Source of the DNA: Boseongicola sp. SB0665_bin_10
GTDB lineage: Bacteria; Pseudomonadota; Alphaproteobacteria; Rhodobacterales; Rhodobacteraceae
Direction: 5' to 3'
Assembly (NCBI GenBank): GCA_009838075.1
Contig: VXSG01000005.1
Coordinates: 16,802-80,801 of the forward strand
DNA: 64,000 bases
Positions 19,161-32,578 of the stretch are shown here, one piece after another. The notes under the pieces are model-generated. The model was not told where the DNA came from, made no database searches, and saw only the letters and a list, made by a program, of their open reading frames with translations. The position numbers and the translations under genes were made by a program. The stretch's first letter is position 1. Each line of letters opens with the position of its first letter.

Positions 19161-20495
19161 TCAAGCGTCGTAGATCTGGGCCACACGGTCGACGGCGGCA
19201 TCCACGGACAGCCTTTCGCTTTCGCCGGTTCGCCGAGACACCAGTTCGACGACCCCCTGCGCGAGGTCGCGAGGTCCGACCGTGATCCGCCACGGGAGCC
19301 CGATCAGGTCCATGGTGGCAAACTTGGCCCCCGGCCGCTCTTCGGTATCGTCGTAGAGCGGATCCAGTCCGCGTTCGATCAGCGCCGCCTCCAGCCGTTC
19401 GCTGGCGGCGTCCGTTCCTGCGTCCCCTTGCCTGAGATTCACGATTCCCGCGTGGAACGGTGTCACGCCTTCGGGCCAGATGATGCCCTTCCCGTCGTGG
19501 CTTGCCTCGATGATCGCGCCAAGAAGGCGGCTGACGCCAATGCCGTGCGATCCCATGTGAACCGCGACATCGTTCCCGTCAGCGTCCTGGACAGTTGCAC
19601 CCATGGGCTCGGAATACTTGGTGCCGAAATAGAATATCTGTCCCACCTCGATGCCACGTGCCGACCGGCGTCTCTCTTCCGGGATCTCGTTGAAGAGCGC
19701 CTCGTCATGGGTTTCGTCGGTTCGGGCATAGCGCGACGTGAACTCCTCGAGCACGGCCTGGCACTGCGCCTTGTCGCCGTAGTCGATCTCCCGGTCGCCG
19801 ATCTTCAGTTCCGTGATCGCGCTGTCGAAGAAGACCTCCGACTCTCCCGTCTCGGCGAGAACGAGAAACTCATGCGTGTCATCGCCGCCAATCGGTCCGG
19901 AATCGGCGCGCATCGGAATCGCCTGCAATCCCATTCGTTCGTACGTGCGAAGATAGCTGACGAGGTGACGATTGTAGGCATGCATGGCGTCCGCCTTCGT
20001 CAAGTCGAAGTTGTAGCCATCCTTCATGTAGAATTCGCGACCGCGCATGATGCCGAAGCGGGGCCGGATCTCGTCCCGGAACTTCCACTGGATCTGGTAC
20101 ATCGTCAGCGGAAGCTCGCGGTAGGAAGAGACATGCGCGCGGAAGATGTCGGTGACGAGTTCCTCGGCCGTGGGCGTGTACAGGATGTCGCGATCATGGC
20201 GGTCCCGGATGCGAAGCATCTCTTCGCCGTAATCGTCGTAGCGTCCGCTTTCGCGCCAGAGATCCGCCGACTGAAGCGTGGGCATCAGCATCGGAATGTG
20301 GCCGGCACGCTGCTGTTCCTCGTGGATGATGTCCTCGATCTTTCTCAACACCTTGAAGCCGAGGGGAAGCCAGGAGTAGATGCCGGCCGACGCCTGCTTG
20401 ATCATGCCCGCGCGAAGCATGTAGCGGTGCGAAACGATCTGCGCCTCGGCGGGCGTTTCCTTGAGAACAGGAAGGAAGTAGCGGGAAAGGCGCAT
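19161..20495 (-). CDS. proS: Prolyl-tRNA synthetase
   Basis: Class II prolyl-tRNA synthetase, 444 aa, the short bacterial form without the ~180-residue editing insertion, as usual in alphaproteobacteria. The ATG 20495 start ([19 protein letters not shown]) fits the family. Motif 1 lies in [18 protein letters not shown], motif 2 in [26 protein letters not shown] (read in two pieces), and motif 3 in [17 protein letters not shown]; the anticodon-binding domain follows from about residue 350. It charges tRNA-Pro. No editing domain means that mischarged Ala-tRNA-Pro would need a trans-editing factor elsewhere. Confidence 0.95.
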   Translation of the reverse strand: MRLSRYFLPVLKETPAEAQIVSHRYMLRAGMIKQASAGIYSWLPLGFKVLRKIEDIIHEEQQRAGHIPMLMPTLQSADLWRESGRYDDYGEEMLRIRDRHDRDILYTPTAEELVTDIFRAHVSSYRELPLTMYQIQWKFRDEIRPRFGIMRGREFYMKDGYNFDLTKADAMHAYNRHLVSYLRTYERMGLQAIPMRADSGPIGGDDTHEFLVLAETGESEVFFDSAITELKIGDREIDYGDKAQCQAVLEEFTSRYARTDETHDEALFNEIPEERRRSARGIEVGQIFYFGTKYSEPMGATVQDADGNDVAVHMGSHGIGVSRLLGAIIEASHDGKGIIWPEGVTPFHAGIVNLRQGDAGTDAASERLEAALIERGLDPLYDDTEERPGAKFATMDLIGLPWRITVGPRDLAQGVVELVSRRTGESERLSVDAAVDRVAQIYDA

Positions 20496-20785
20496 GGGGC
20501 ATGATCCTCGAAAATTCCAGCCTCGAACTACGTCATGCGATCTTGCTGGACAAGAAGCCCTTGAGAGATTGCTGCCGCCCATGCGTGAACGCGCGAAACC
20601 GAAGGCATCAAGCCGGTCATTGAGGTGTCCGCAGGAGCCGCCCCTGCGGCGGGAGACCACATGGATGCCTGCCGGGAAGCGCGGACTCCGCCAGGCAAGG
20701 GAGGTGCGGCATAGGGAGAAGGTCACCCATCACCTTGCGCCGACCCGGCCGGACTGCCAAACAAGGGCGCGAAAGGAGCGATTGA

Positions 20786-21853
20786 TTGGCACTTGCGGCA
20801 AGAACGCAGCTGACGGCCTGGGGCATCGCCATGGCGGTGTTTCTCGCTGTCATGTGGCTTCTCGGCGACGTCATCCTGCCTTTCGTCATCGGTGCGGCCA
20901 TTGCCTACTGCCTCGATCCGTTCGCGGACCGGCTGGAACGGCTGGGATGCTCTCGGGCGATTGCCACGGGCATCATCACGTTCCTGGCCATTTTCGCGTT
21001 CTGCGTCACCATACTCCTGATTTTGCCCTCGCTCCTGAACCAGGCTGCCGGTCTCGTGGCGGCGGCACCCGTGATCGCATCGGAGCTGCAAGCGTTCGTG
21101 CTCGAAAGAATCCCGGCACTCGGGGACGCGAACTCGACGATTCGGCGCTCCCTTGCCACTCTCGGAGAGACGGTCCAAGCCAGGGGCGGCGAACTCCTGA
21201 ACACTGTCATTGCCTCGTTCTCGGGCATCGTGAATCTCCTGGTCCTGATCGTCGTGGTACCCGTGGTCGCTTTCTACCTGCTTTACGACTGGGACAGAAT
21301 CGTCACCAAGATCGATTCGCTCCTGCCCCTCGATCACGCGCCGACAATCCGGCGCATTGCCAGCGACATTGACAAGACCATGGCCGGTTTCGTGCGCGGC
21401 CAGGGCACCGTCTGCCTGATCCTGGGCATCTACTATGCCGTTGCCTTGATGCTGGTCGGGCTGAATTTCGGGCTGGTGGTGGGCGCGGTTGCCGGAGTCC
21501 TGACATTCATTCCCTATGTCGGCGCCCTCGTGGGCGGTGCGTTGGCCATTGGTCTCGCCCTCTTCCAGTTCTGGGGAGACTGGCTCTGGATCCTGCTGGT
21601 CTACGCGATCTTCCAGTCCGGCCAGTTCGTCGAGGGCAACATCCTGACGCCGCGCCTTGTCGGTTCCTCGGTTGGACTGCATCCCGTCTGGCTGATCTTC
21701 TCGCTGTCGGCTTTCGGCGCACTGTTCGGATTCGTGGGACTTCTTGTCGCTGTTCCCGTTGCCGCCGCCATTGGCGTGATTTCTCGATTTTGCATTGAGC
21801 AATACAGGGAAAGCCGCCTCTACAAGGGTGTGACGGGACGGGACGACAACTGA
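20786..21853 (+). CDS. AI-2E family transporter (PerM/YdiK-like)
   Basis: 355-aa integral membrane protein with about eight segments of the AI-2E/UPF0118 family. It starts at a TTG (20786) with AAAGGAG seven bases upstream. Typical pieces are DVILPFVIGAAIAYCLDPFADRLERLG near the N-terminus (a family signature) and the GLNFGLVVGAVAGVLTFIPYVGALVGG block, then NILTPRLVGSSVGLHPVWLIF. Family members export small molecules or Na+; substrate is unknown. It is followed three bases later by hdaA, so the two form an operon, an arrangement seen in many alphaproteobacteria. Confidence 0.9.
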   Translation: MALAARTQLTAWGIAMAVFLAVMWLLGDVILPFVIGAAIAYCLDPFADRLERLGCSRAIATGIITFLAIFAFCVTILLILPSLLNQAAGLVAAAPVIASELQAFVLERIPALGDANSTIRRSLATLGETVQARGGELLNTVIASFSGIVNLLVLIVVVPVVAFYLLYDWDRIVTKIDSLLPLDHAPTIRRIASDIDKTMAGFVRGQGTVCLILGIYYAVALMLVGLNFGLVVGAVAGVLTFIPYVGALVGGALAIGLALFQFWGDWLWILLVYAIFQSGQFVEGNILTPRLVGSSVGLHPVWLIFSLSAFGALFGFVGLLVAVPVAAAIGVISRFCIEQYRESRLYKGVTGRDDN

Positions 21854-21856
21854 GGC

Positions 21857-22531
21857 ATGGTGCGACAACTGATCCTGGATCTGTCGGTTCGGACCTCCCT
21901 TGGTCGGGGAGACTTCCTTGTCTCGGCGGTCAATCAACTCGCCCTGGCCCGGCTGGAGGAACCCGCGACCTGGCCCAACGGAAAGTTGGTTCTCGTCGGG
22001 CCGGAAGGTGCCGGCAAGACCCATCTGGCCCACATCTGGGCGGAGCAGGAGGGCGCGCGCCTCATGCGGCCGCCGGATCTGGAAAGGCTGGACATTGGCA
22101 GCATCGACGAATCCGTGTCCCTCGACGACGCAGACAGGATCGAAAGCACTGTCGAAAGGGCGTTGCTTCATCTGCACAACCAGGTCGCCGCGTCGGGTCA
22201 TTGCCTGCTGCTCACCGCCCGCCGCGCGCCGCGTTACTGGAACGTCGGCCTTCCTGACCTGAGAAGCCGCATGGAAGCGACGGACGTGGTACGCATCGAC
22301 GCGCCAGACGAAGCCCTGCTTGCCGCGGTGTTGATGAAGCTCTTTGCGGATCGCCAGAACGCCGTGACGCCATCGGCAATCAGCTGGCTGGCCAGGCATA
22401 TGGACCGTTCCTTTGCGGAAGCGCAGCGCATCGTGGCCGCGATTGACGCCCGTGCGCTTGCAGAACGTCGCAAGGTCACGCGCGACCTCGCCGCAGATGT
22501 GCTGGACAAGCACCGGGACAAGGGTCCATAA
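21857..22531 (+). CDS. hdaA: Hda-type DnaA regulator (DnaA-like AAA+ domain)
   Basis: 224-aa AAA+ protein lacking the DnaA DNA-binding domain. Walker A GPEGAGKT is at residues 48-55; the arginine-rich ending with [21 protein letters not shown] resembles the DnaA lid. The N-terminal [20 protein letters not shown] is close to alphaproteobacterial HdaA, in which a short QLxLDL clamp-binding motif precedes the AAA+ domain. It should stimulate ATP hydrolysis by DnaA together with the sliding clamp, limiting replication initiation. It lies immediately upstream of ppk (40 bases), an association common in Rhodobacterales. Confidence 0.9.
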   Translation: MVRQLILDLSVRTSLGRGDFLVSAVNQLALARLEEPATWPNGKLVLVGPEGAGKTHLAHIWAEQEGARLMRPPDLERLDIGSIDESVSLDDADRIESTVERALLHLHNQVAASGHCLLLTARRAPRYWNVGLPDLRSRMEATDVVRIDAPDEALLAAVLMKLFADRQNAVTPSAISWLARHMDRSFAEAQRIVAAIDARALAERRKVTRDLAADVLDKHRDKGP

Positions 22532-22571
22532 TCGTCATTCCCCTGGAACATTGACGGTCACGACGGGTGCC

Positions 22572-24749
22572 ATGAACGCGTTCACCAACTTTCTGTCTGC
22601 CCCGATGCCCCGGCCAAAGGAGTTGAGGGGCAAGGACTTCTCCGGTCCGGACCGTTTCATCAACCGGGAATTGTCGTGGCTCGCCTTCAACCGGCGCGTG
22701 CTGGAAGAGGCGAAGAATCCGCGCGTTCCGCTCCTGGAACGCCTGAGGTTCCTGTCGATCTCCGCGACAAACCTGGACGAATTCTACACCGTGCGCGTGG
22801 CCGGGTTGCGCGAGCTTGCGCATACCGGGAACACGACACCTGCGGCGGACGGCCTTTCGCCCGCCGAGCAACTCGTCCTGATCGACACCGACACGCGTCG
22901 GCTGGAGAACGAGCAACAGGAGGTCTGGGAGACGCTGCGCACGGAAATGGCAAGGCACAGAATTTGCCTTCTGGCACGCGAGGAACTGTCCAAGGCAGAC
23001 AAGACGCATCTCGAACACTTCTTCCTCAGTCAAGTCTTCCCGATCCTGTCGCCGCTGGCCATCGATCCGGCGCACCCGTTCCCGTTCATCGCGAACGAGG
23101 GATACTCGCTTGCGCTGGAACTGCGCCGCCGGACGGACAAGCGGGCGCTGCGTGCGCTCCTGCCGGTGCCCGCCCAGGTTCAGCGTTTCGTGGCGCTTCC
23201 CGCAATGGATGGCATGCATCGGTTCATTCCCCTGGAAGAATTGCTGCTCCTTCATCTCGACAGGCTGTTTCCGGGCTACGAGATGGTCGGGCACTGCACC
23301 TTTCGCGTGCTTCGCGACAGCGACCTGGAACTCGAGGAAGAGGCGGAAGACCTGGTCCGCGAATTCGAGGTGGCGTTGAAGCGCCGCAGGCGTGGCGAAG
23401 TGGTCCGGCTGACCATGTCGGAAGGCGCTCCGCAAGGACTCCGCCGGGTCATCATGGAGGAGCTTCGGGTCTCCGAAGCCGAGGTTCTTGAACTGGCGGT
23501 ACTTCTGGGTCTGGGCGATCTGAACGAGCTCGTACTCGACGAGCGCTACGATCTTCTATGGCCGGCGTTCCTGCCTCGAGTGCCCGAAAGGGTGCAGGAC
23601 CACGATGGCGACATGTTCGCGGCCATACGCCAAAAGGACATGCTGCTGCACCATCCCTACGAGACCTTCGACATGGTCGTTCGTTTCCTGGCGCAGGCCG
23701 CGCGGGACCCCGACGTGGTCGCGATCAAGCAGACGCTCTACAGGACGTCTCGCAACTCGCCCATCGTCGACGCGCTTTGCGAGGCGGCGGAAGACGGAAA
23801 GTCGGTCACGGCACTTGTCGAGCTCAAGGCGCGGTTCGACGAGGCCGCCAACATCCGGCAGTCGCGGCGGCTGGAACGGTCAGGGGCCCACGTCGTCTAC
23901 GGGTTCCTGCACTACAAGACGCATGCCAAGATATCGACCGTAGTACGCCGCGAAGGCGGCGAACTGGTCACGTACACGCATTTCGGTACCGGAAACTACC
24001 ATCCTGACACCGCGAAGATCTACACGGATCTTTCGCTCTTCACCTGCGATGCGGCGCTGGGCCGTGATGCAACGAAAGTGTTCAACTACCTGTCCGGCTA
24101 CGCGCAGCCGGAAGGCATGGAGAACCTGCGAATCTCGCCAATCAGCCTGAAAGACACGATTCTGGAGCGGATTGCCGTTGAGGCCGGACACGCGCGTGCC
24201 GGTCGACCGGCAATGATCTGGGCCAAGATGAATTCGCTCATCGATCCAGACGTAATCGACGCGCTCTATCATGCCAGCCAGGCCGGTGTCGAAATCGACC
24301 TGGTCGTCAGGGGCAATTGCGGCCTCAGGCCGGGAATCAAGGGGCTGTCCGAGAACATTCGCGTGAAGTCCGTGGTCGGGCGGTTTCTTGAGCACAGCCG
24401 GATCGTCTGCTTTGGCGCTGGCCTTGGCCTGCCGCACAAGAAGGCGAGGGTCTACATCTCTTCTGCCGACTGGATGGGGCGGAACCTGAACCGACGAGTC
24501 GAAACGCTTGTCGAATGCACGAACCCGACGGTCAAGGCGCAGATCGTGAGGCAGATCATGGCCGCAAACCTGGCGGACGTCGCGCAAAGCTGGATTCTTG
24601 GTCCCGATGGCGGCTACTCCCGTGCGGAAGTGCCCGAGAACGAGACGGCGTTCAGCTGCCATCGGTTCTTCATGGAGAATCCGTCCCTGTCCGGACGTGG
24701 GTCTGCCGGGGCGGCGGATGTGCCTGCCCTGACTCACAGCGAGGAATAG
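22572..24749 (+). CDS. ppk: Polyphosphate kinase 1
   Basis: PPK1, 725 aa, makes long-chain polyphosphate from ATP reversibly. The start chosen, ATG 22572, gives the usual short leader before [23 protein letters not shown]1 and C2 domains can be followed: [18 protein letters not shown] in H, VALYRTSR-like [13 protein letters not shown] in C1, the autophosphorylated His in [10 protein letters not shown], and [18 protein letters not shown]. The C2 part holds the second His site within RGNCGLRPG. It follows hdaA by 40 bases and ends 146 bases before the convergent dnaE with a terminator-like hairpin between. Confidence 0.96.
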   Translation: MNAFTNFLSAPMPRPKELRGKDFSGPDRFINRELSWLAFNRRVLEEAKNPRVPLLERLRFLSISATNLDEFYTVRVAGLRELAHTGNTTPAADGLSPAEQLVLIDTDTRRLENEQQEVWETLRTEMARHRICLLAREELSKADKTHLEHFFLSQVFPILSPLAIDPAHPFPFIANEGYSLALELRRRTDKRALRALLPVPAQVQRFVALPAMDGMHRFIPLEELLLLHLDRLFPGYEMVGHCTFRVLRDSDLELEEEAEDLVREFEVALKRRRRGEVVRLTMSEGAPQGLRRVIMEELRVSEAEVLELAVLLGLGDLNELVLDERYDLLWPAFLPRVPERVQDHDGDMFAAIRQKDMLLHHPYETFDMVVRFLAQAARDPDVVAIKQTLYRTSRNSPIVDALCEAAEDGKSVTALVELKARFDEAANIRQSRRLERSGAHVVYGFLHYKTHAKISTVVRREGGELVTYTHFGTGNYHPDTAKIYTDLSLFTCDAALGRDATKVFNYLSGYAQPEGMENLRISPISLKDTILERIAVEAGHARAGRPAMIWAKMNSLIDPDVIDALYHASQAGVEIDLVVRGNCGLRPGIKGLSENIRVKSVVGRFLEHSRIVCFGAGLGLPHKKARVYISSADWMGRNLNRRVETLVECTNPTVKAQIVRQIMAANLADVAQSWILGPDGGYSRAEVPENETAFSCHRFFMENPSLSGRGSAGAADVPALTHSEE

Positions 24750-24775
24750 CGGTCGCGTCCATCCGCCAATCCGAA

Positions 24776-24800
24776 GGGCGCGTCGCCATGGGACGCGCCC
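24776..24800. terminator. Hairpin between convergent ppk and dnaE
   Basis: Arms GGGCGCGTC (24776-24784) and GACGCGCCC (24792-24800) form a perfect 9-bp stem with a seven-base loop. It sits 27 bases after the ppk stop and about 96 bases after the dnaE stop. Neither side has a long T-run, so it may be a weak or Rho-assisted bidirectional terminator. Confidence 0.55.
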
Positions 24801-24895
24801 TCCCAGCCGGGTCAATCCAGGGAATCAGCCGGACCGAATTCGTGCTCCGGTCACGCGAGACGGCGGCGGATGGAGGCCCCGAACGAGCCGCGCGC

Positions 24896-28366
<3,471 letters not shown>

Positions 28367-28456
28367 GGCACGACCTTAGGGTCGCCTTGACCGGAGGGAA
28401 AGACGACCATCGATTTGTCTCGTTCCTTCGGCAGTTTTCCGACATATGTTGGCATC

Positions 28457-29116
28457 ATGTTGCTGCACGTGCACGGCCTGAAGAAGGGCTTTCCCGGAAG
28501 CGAGCGCAAGATCACGGTGCTCGATGGCGTGTCGCTGTCGCTTGACTCGGGCGAAGTCGTGGCGCTGACCGGTGAAAGCGGTTCCGGCAAGTCCACGCTC
28601 CTGCACATCATCGCGGGGCTCGAGCCAGCGGATGACGGATCGGTCCTTTTTGACGGGGAAGACATCTGCCTCATGGATGATGGCGGGCGGGCGGCACTGC
28701 GCCGGCACGCGATCAGCATCGTCTTCCAGCAATTCAACCTGATTCCCTCGCTGAACGTGCGCCAGAACCTCGTCTTCCATGCCCGCCTGGCCGGACGCGC
28801 CGCATCGCTCGACCTGCCGGCACTCGCCACGTCGCTCGGCCTCGCGGACCATCTCGAGAAATTCCCGGAAGACCTCTCCGGAGGGGAGCAGCAGCGCGTT
28901 GCAATCGGTCGCGCGGTTGCGAGCGAACCGAGACTGGTGCTGGCCGACGAGCCCACCGGAAACCTGGACGAGGACACCGGGCAGGCGGTCTACGACCTCT
29001 TGCTGGCCCTCGCCCGCAGAACGGGCGCCGCGCTCCTGATTGCCACTCATTCCATGCGCCTGGCAGGGGCGGCCGACAGGCGCGTGCACCTGAGTCACGG
29101 AAAGCTGACAAAGTGA
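28457..29116 (+). CDS. AttE/LolD-like ABC ATPase
   Basis: 219-aa ATPase of the MacB/LolD-type exporter family. Walker [11 protein letters not shown]-loop [13 protein letters not shown], signature LSGGEQQR and Walker [12 protein letters not shown] are all present. It is the first gene of a three-gene operon with an 800-aa FtsX-type permease and a secreted lipocalin, the layout of the AttE-AttFG-AttH modules. The ATG at 28457 ([12 protein letters not shown]) is preferred to the longer frame from 28415. It overlaps the permease start by four bases. The system probably moves a hydrophobic ligand or lipid across the envelope with help of the lipocalin. Confidence 0.88.
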   Translation: MLLHVHGLKKGFPGSERKITVLDGVSLSLDSGEVVALTGESGSGKSTLLHIIAGLEPADDGSVLFDGEDICLMDDGGRAALRRHAISIVFQQFNLIPSLNVRQNLVFHARLAGRAASLDLPALATSLGLADHLEKFPEDLSGGEQQRVAIGRAVASEPRLVLADEPTGNLDEDTGQAVYDLLLALARRTGAALLIATHSMRLAGAADRRVHLSHGKLTK

Positions 29117-31515
29117 TCGGTCCGGTTTTCACCGCGCTTCTGTCCCACTGGCGACGACGCCCGTTCCAGCTGGCAACGCTCTTGCTGGGCCTTTCGCTCG
29201 CCACCGCGCTCTGGTCCGGCGTGCAGGCAATCAATGCCGAAGCCCGCAAGTCCTATGCAGAGGCTGCCGGCATTCTTGGCGGCGGCGGGCTCTCCGAGCT
29301 CGTTCGGACCGACGGCGGCATGATTCCGGTCAAGACCTACACGACCCTTCGAAGGGCTGGCTGGCTTGCAAGCCCGCTTGTCGATGGATGGCTGTCCGCA
29401 GATGGTGGTCGCGTACGGATTCTGGGCATGGATCCGTTCACAATTCCTCAGGACACAAGCATCGCAGCCTCCGTCGAACCGAGCCTCTACCCGGAACTGG
29501 TCGGCAAGAACGGGGTGCTCCTTGCCAACCCGGCAACGGCGGCCCGGCTGCCAGATCTCGAGGACAGGCTTCGCGCAATCGACGGCCTTGCCCCGAACAT
29601 TGTCCTTGCCGACATCACGACCGCGCAAGAACTGCTGGGCGTGGAGGGCTTCAGCAGGATGTTCCTGGCGCCCGTCCAACCGCTGCTTCGCCCCGATCTT
29701 GCGTCCCTGGCACCCGAACTCGCGATCAGGCCGCCGTCCACGGCCAACGATCTCGGACGCCTTACGGACAGCTTCCACCTGAACCTGACCGCATTCGGGC
29801 TCCTGTCGTTTGCGGTCGGCCTCGCAATCGTGCACGGCTCCGTGGGTCTCGCGTTCGAACAGCGCCGCCCCGTCCTGCGCACGCTGAGGGCGCTCGGGGT
29901 TTCCGCCCGCCGCATTGTCCTTTGCCTGATCTTCGAGTTGTTGACGCTGGCGCTGGTTGCCGGTGCGCTGGGAATCATTGTCGGTTACGTCATGGCGGCC
30001 GCACTGCTTCCCGATGTCGCCGCCACGCTTCGCGGTCTTTACGGCGCGACCGTCAACGACGCGCTTACGCTCTCGCCGCTCTGGTGGCTGGGCGGCGTAG
30101 GCATCGCGTGCGTAGGCACTGCCCTGGCCGCCACGAACGGATTGTGGCGCATCGCCAGGATGCCTCCCCTCTCACCGGCCCGTCCACGCGCATGGATCAT
30201 GGCCAGCGGCCGCGCCATGCGCTGGCAGGCGGCAGGCGCAGCCATCTGCCTGGCTGCCGCCATTTGCGTCGCGACCTTCGGCGGCGGTCTCGCAAGCGGC
30301 TTCGTTCTCGTTGGCGGCTTTCTCGCTGCAGCCGCGCTTCTTCTTCCGATGGTCCTGTCGTCGCTCATCGCCGTCGCGGCCCGGTGGTCATGGGGTCCGG
30401 TCGGCCAGTGGTTCTGGGCCGACACGCGACAGCAGCTGCCAGGCCTTTCGCTGGCGCTCATGGCGCTGCTTCTGGCGCTTGCGGCAAATGTCGGCGTGGG
30501 AACCATGGTTGCGAGCTTCCGCGCCACGTTTTCCGGCTGGCTCGATCAGCGCCTCGTCAGCGACCTCTACGTTTCGTTGGAGGACGAAGCGGACATTCCT
30601 GCATTCATGGCGTTTCTCGAAGGCAAGTCGGAAGCCGTCCTTCCGATCTGGCATGTCGACGCAGAAGTCATGGGCGCACCCGCCGAAATCTATGGCGTGG
30701 CCGATCACCCCGTCTATGCCGCGAACTGGCCGCTCCTGTCGGCCCTGCCGGACACCTGGGACCGAATCGCAGGGGGCTCGGGAGCATTGGTCAACGAGCA
30801 GCTTGCGAGACGCGAGGGATTGTCGGTTGAAGACGGACTGCCCCTGCCCGGCGGTTGGACGACGACGGTCATCGGCATCTACAGCGACTACGGCAATCCC
30901 CTGGGACAGGTCGTCCTGTCGCTTGGAGACCTTGCTCGCCATTACCCGGACGTGGACCGCTCGAACTTTGGCATCCTCGTGCCTGAGCAGGGCAAGGAGG
31001 CCCTGACGGCCGCGCTGACGGAGGAATTCGAATTGCCCGAGAGCAGTGTAACCGATCAAGGCGCCGTCAAGGAGTTCTCGCTGTCGATCTTCGAACGGAC
31101 CTTTGCCGTCACGGGCGCCCTCAACGTCCTCACCCTCGCCGTTGCGGGCATCGCCATCCTGACGAGCCTGCTCACGCTCGCCTCGATGCGCTTGCCGCAA
31201 CTGGCACCCGTCTGGGCGCTCGGTCTCACCCGAACGACGCTCGGGAGGCTCGAATTCATCCGCGCACTGGTTCTCGCGGCACTTACCTTCACGTTCGCAC
31301 TGCCCGTCGGCCTTGTGCTCGCATGGATGCTGCTGGCGATCATCAATGTCGAGGCGTTCGGCTGGCGACTGCCGATGCACTTCTTTCCGCTGGACTGGGT
31401 CCGGCTCGGCGCGTTGTCCCTCGGGGCCGCAGGGCTTGCGTGCATCTGGCCCGCGTACAAGCTCGCGAAGCGTCCGCCCGCAGATCTCGCCCGGGTGTTC
31501 AGCCATGAACGCTAG
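29113..31515 (+). CDS. AttFG-like ABC permease with two FtsX-type domains
   Basis: 800-aa inner-membrane permease beginning at a GTG (29113) inside the ATPase stop. It has an N-terminal helix (FQLATLLLGLSLATALW), an extracytoplasmic domain of ~200 residues, a first set of helices near residues 225-440, a second extracytoplasmic domain (~470-640), and a last set of helices (~660-790), i.e. a duplicated FtsX arrangement. This corresponds to AttF and AttG fused in one chain. The end overlaps the lipocalin gene by eleven bases. It differs from LolC/E in size and in having two complete membrane modules. Confidence 0.87.
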   Translation: MIGPVFTALLSHWRRRPFQLATLLLGLSLATALWSGVQAINAEARKSYAEAAGILGGGGLSELVRTDGGMIPVKTYTTLRRAGWLASPLVDGWLSADGGRVRILGMDPFTIPQDTSIAASVEPSLYPELVGKNGVLLANPATAARLPDLEDRLRAIDGLAPNIVLADITTAQELLGVEGFSRMFLAPVQPLLRPDLASLAPELAIRPPSTANDLGRLTDSFHLNLTAFGLLSFAVGLAIVHGSVGLAFEQRRPVLRTLRALGVSARRIVLCLIFELLTLALVAGALGIIVGYVMAAALLPDVAATLRGLYGATVNDALTLSPLWWLGGVGIACVGTALAATNGLWRIARMPPLSPARPRAWIMASGRAMRWQAAGAAICLAAAICVATFGGGLASGFVLVGGFLAAAALLLPMVLSSLIAVAARWSWGPVGQWFWADTRQQLPGLSLALMALLLALAANVGVGTMVASFRATFSGWLDQRLVSDLYVSLEDEADIPAFMAFLEGKSEAVLPIWHVDAEVMGAPAEIYGVADHPVYAANWPLLSALPDTWDRIAGGSGALVNEQLARREGLSVEDGLPLPGGWTTTVIGIYSDYGNPLGQVVLSLGDLARHYPDVDRSNFGILVPEQGKEALTAALTEEFELPESSVTDQGAVKEFSLSIFERTFAVTGALNVLTLAVAGIAILTSLLTLASMRLPQLAPVWALGLTRTTLGRLEFIRALVLAALTFTFALPVGLVLAWMLLAIINVEAFGWRLPMHFFPLDWVRLGALSLGAAGLACIWPAYKLAKRPPADLARVFSHER

Positions 31516-32539
31516 CGCGCTCCTGCCGATCCTGTTCTGCATCATGCCGCAACTGGCCTTGGCTCAGGGCTTTGCCGAGCTCGGCCAGACAGCTGAGGGC
31601 TACGCCCTGCCCGACCCGACGACGCGCTTCACGTTTCCGGACGACCATGGCGCGCACCGGGAGTTTCGGATTGAATGGTGGTACGTGACCGCGAATCTCA
31701 GGGACGCCGATGGCACTGAGTACGGCATCCAATGGACGCTGTTCCGGAACGCGCTTTCTCCGAGCGGCAGGCCCGAGGACCAGGCGTGGATGGGGCATGC
31801 AGCCGTTGCAACGCCGGCGGGCCACCTCTTTGCGGAGCGCCTGGCACGCGGCGGCATCGGACAGGCCGGCGTGACGGCGGCGCCGTTCGAGGCATTCATC
31901 GACGAGTGGCGCATGGCCGGCCCGGACCTGGCAAACGTGAGCGTTACGGCCCAAAGCCATGAATTCCGATACGACCTCGACCTGTCGAGCGAAGGACCTC
32001 TCGTGCCGCAGGGCGAACACGGTTTCTCGGTCAAGTCGACCGTTGGACAGGCCAGCCACTACTACTCGCAGCCGTTCTATTCGGTCACAGGCACGCTGAG
32101 CCTGCCAGAGGGCGAGGCTCACGTCACGGGACGGGCCTGGCTGGACCGGGAATGGTACTCGCAGGCCCTTGCCCTGGACCAGACCGGCTGGGACTGGATT
32201 TCGCTCCACCTCCCGGACGGCGAAAAGCTGATGGGCTACCGTTTGCGCGACCGTACGGGAGGCACATATGTCTTCGGCACATGGATTGCCGCAGACGGAT
32301 CGCCCGAGCCGCTTCGGGTCGGTTCTCTCGAGATGACTCCGGTCGAATGGGCAGAGGTTGCCGGACGACAACTCCCGGTAGCCTGGGACATTGCGCACGG
32401 GGCGCGAGGCATCGCGATCCGCGCCGAGGCAATCTACCCGCAGAGCTGGATGGGCACGCTAATCCCCTACTGGGAAGGCCCTGTCAGGGCCAGCGGCAGC
32501 CATTCCGGCGAAGGCTATCTCGAACTGACCGGCTACTGA
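31505..32539 (+). CDS. AttH/CrtC-like lipocalin, secreted
   Basis: 344-aa periplasmic or lipid-facing protein with a signal peptide (MNASALLPILFCIMPQLALAQ, read in two parts). It belongs to the AttH/CrtC-N lipocalin family, with an N-terminal domain showing FRIEWWYVTANL, GIQWTLFRNAL and a second domain with AWLDREWYSQAL and GWDWISLHLPDG. In AttEFGH systems the lipocalin probably accepts or delivers the hydrophobic ligand of the ABC unit. The gene overlaps the permease gene, so they are co-translated. The CrtC relationship does not imply carotenoid synthesis here because no crt gene is visible. Confidence 0.9.
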   Translation: MNASALLPILFCIMPQLALAQGFAELGQTAEGYALPDPTTRFTFPDDHGAHREFRIEWWYVTANLRDADGTEYGIQWTLFRNALSPSGRPEDQAWMGHAAVATPAGHLFAERLARGGIGQAGVTAAPFEAFIDEWRMAGPDLANVSVTAQSHEFRYDLDLSSEGPLVPQGEHGFSVKSTVGQASHYYSQPFYSVTGTLSLPEGEAHVTGRAWLDREWYSQALALDQTGWDWISLHLPDGEKLMGYRLRDRTGGTYVFGTWIAADGSPEPLRVGSLEMTPVEWAEVAGRQLPVAWDIAHGARGIAIRAEAIYPQSWMGTLIPYWEGPVRASGSHSGEGYLELTGY

Positions 32540-32578
32540 CCCCTCGCCAAGCCGCCGGCATCGGGCTAGGGAAGTCCC

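Noticed and set aside
28457..32539. Second Lol system
   Set aside because: The permease is 800 aa with two membrane modules and the third gene is a lipocalin, matching AttEFGH-type modules and not LolCDE.
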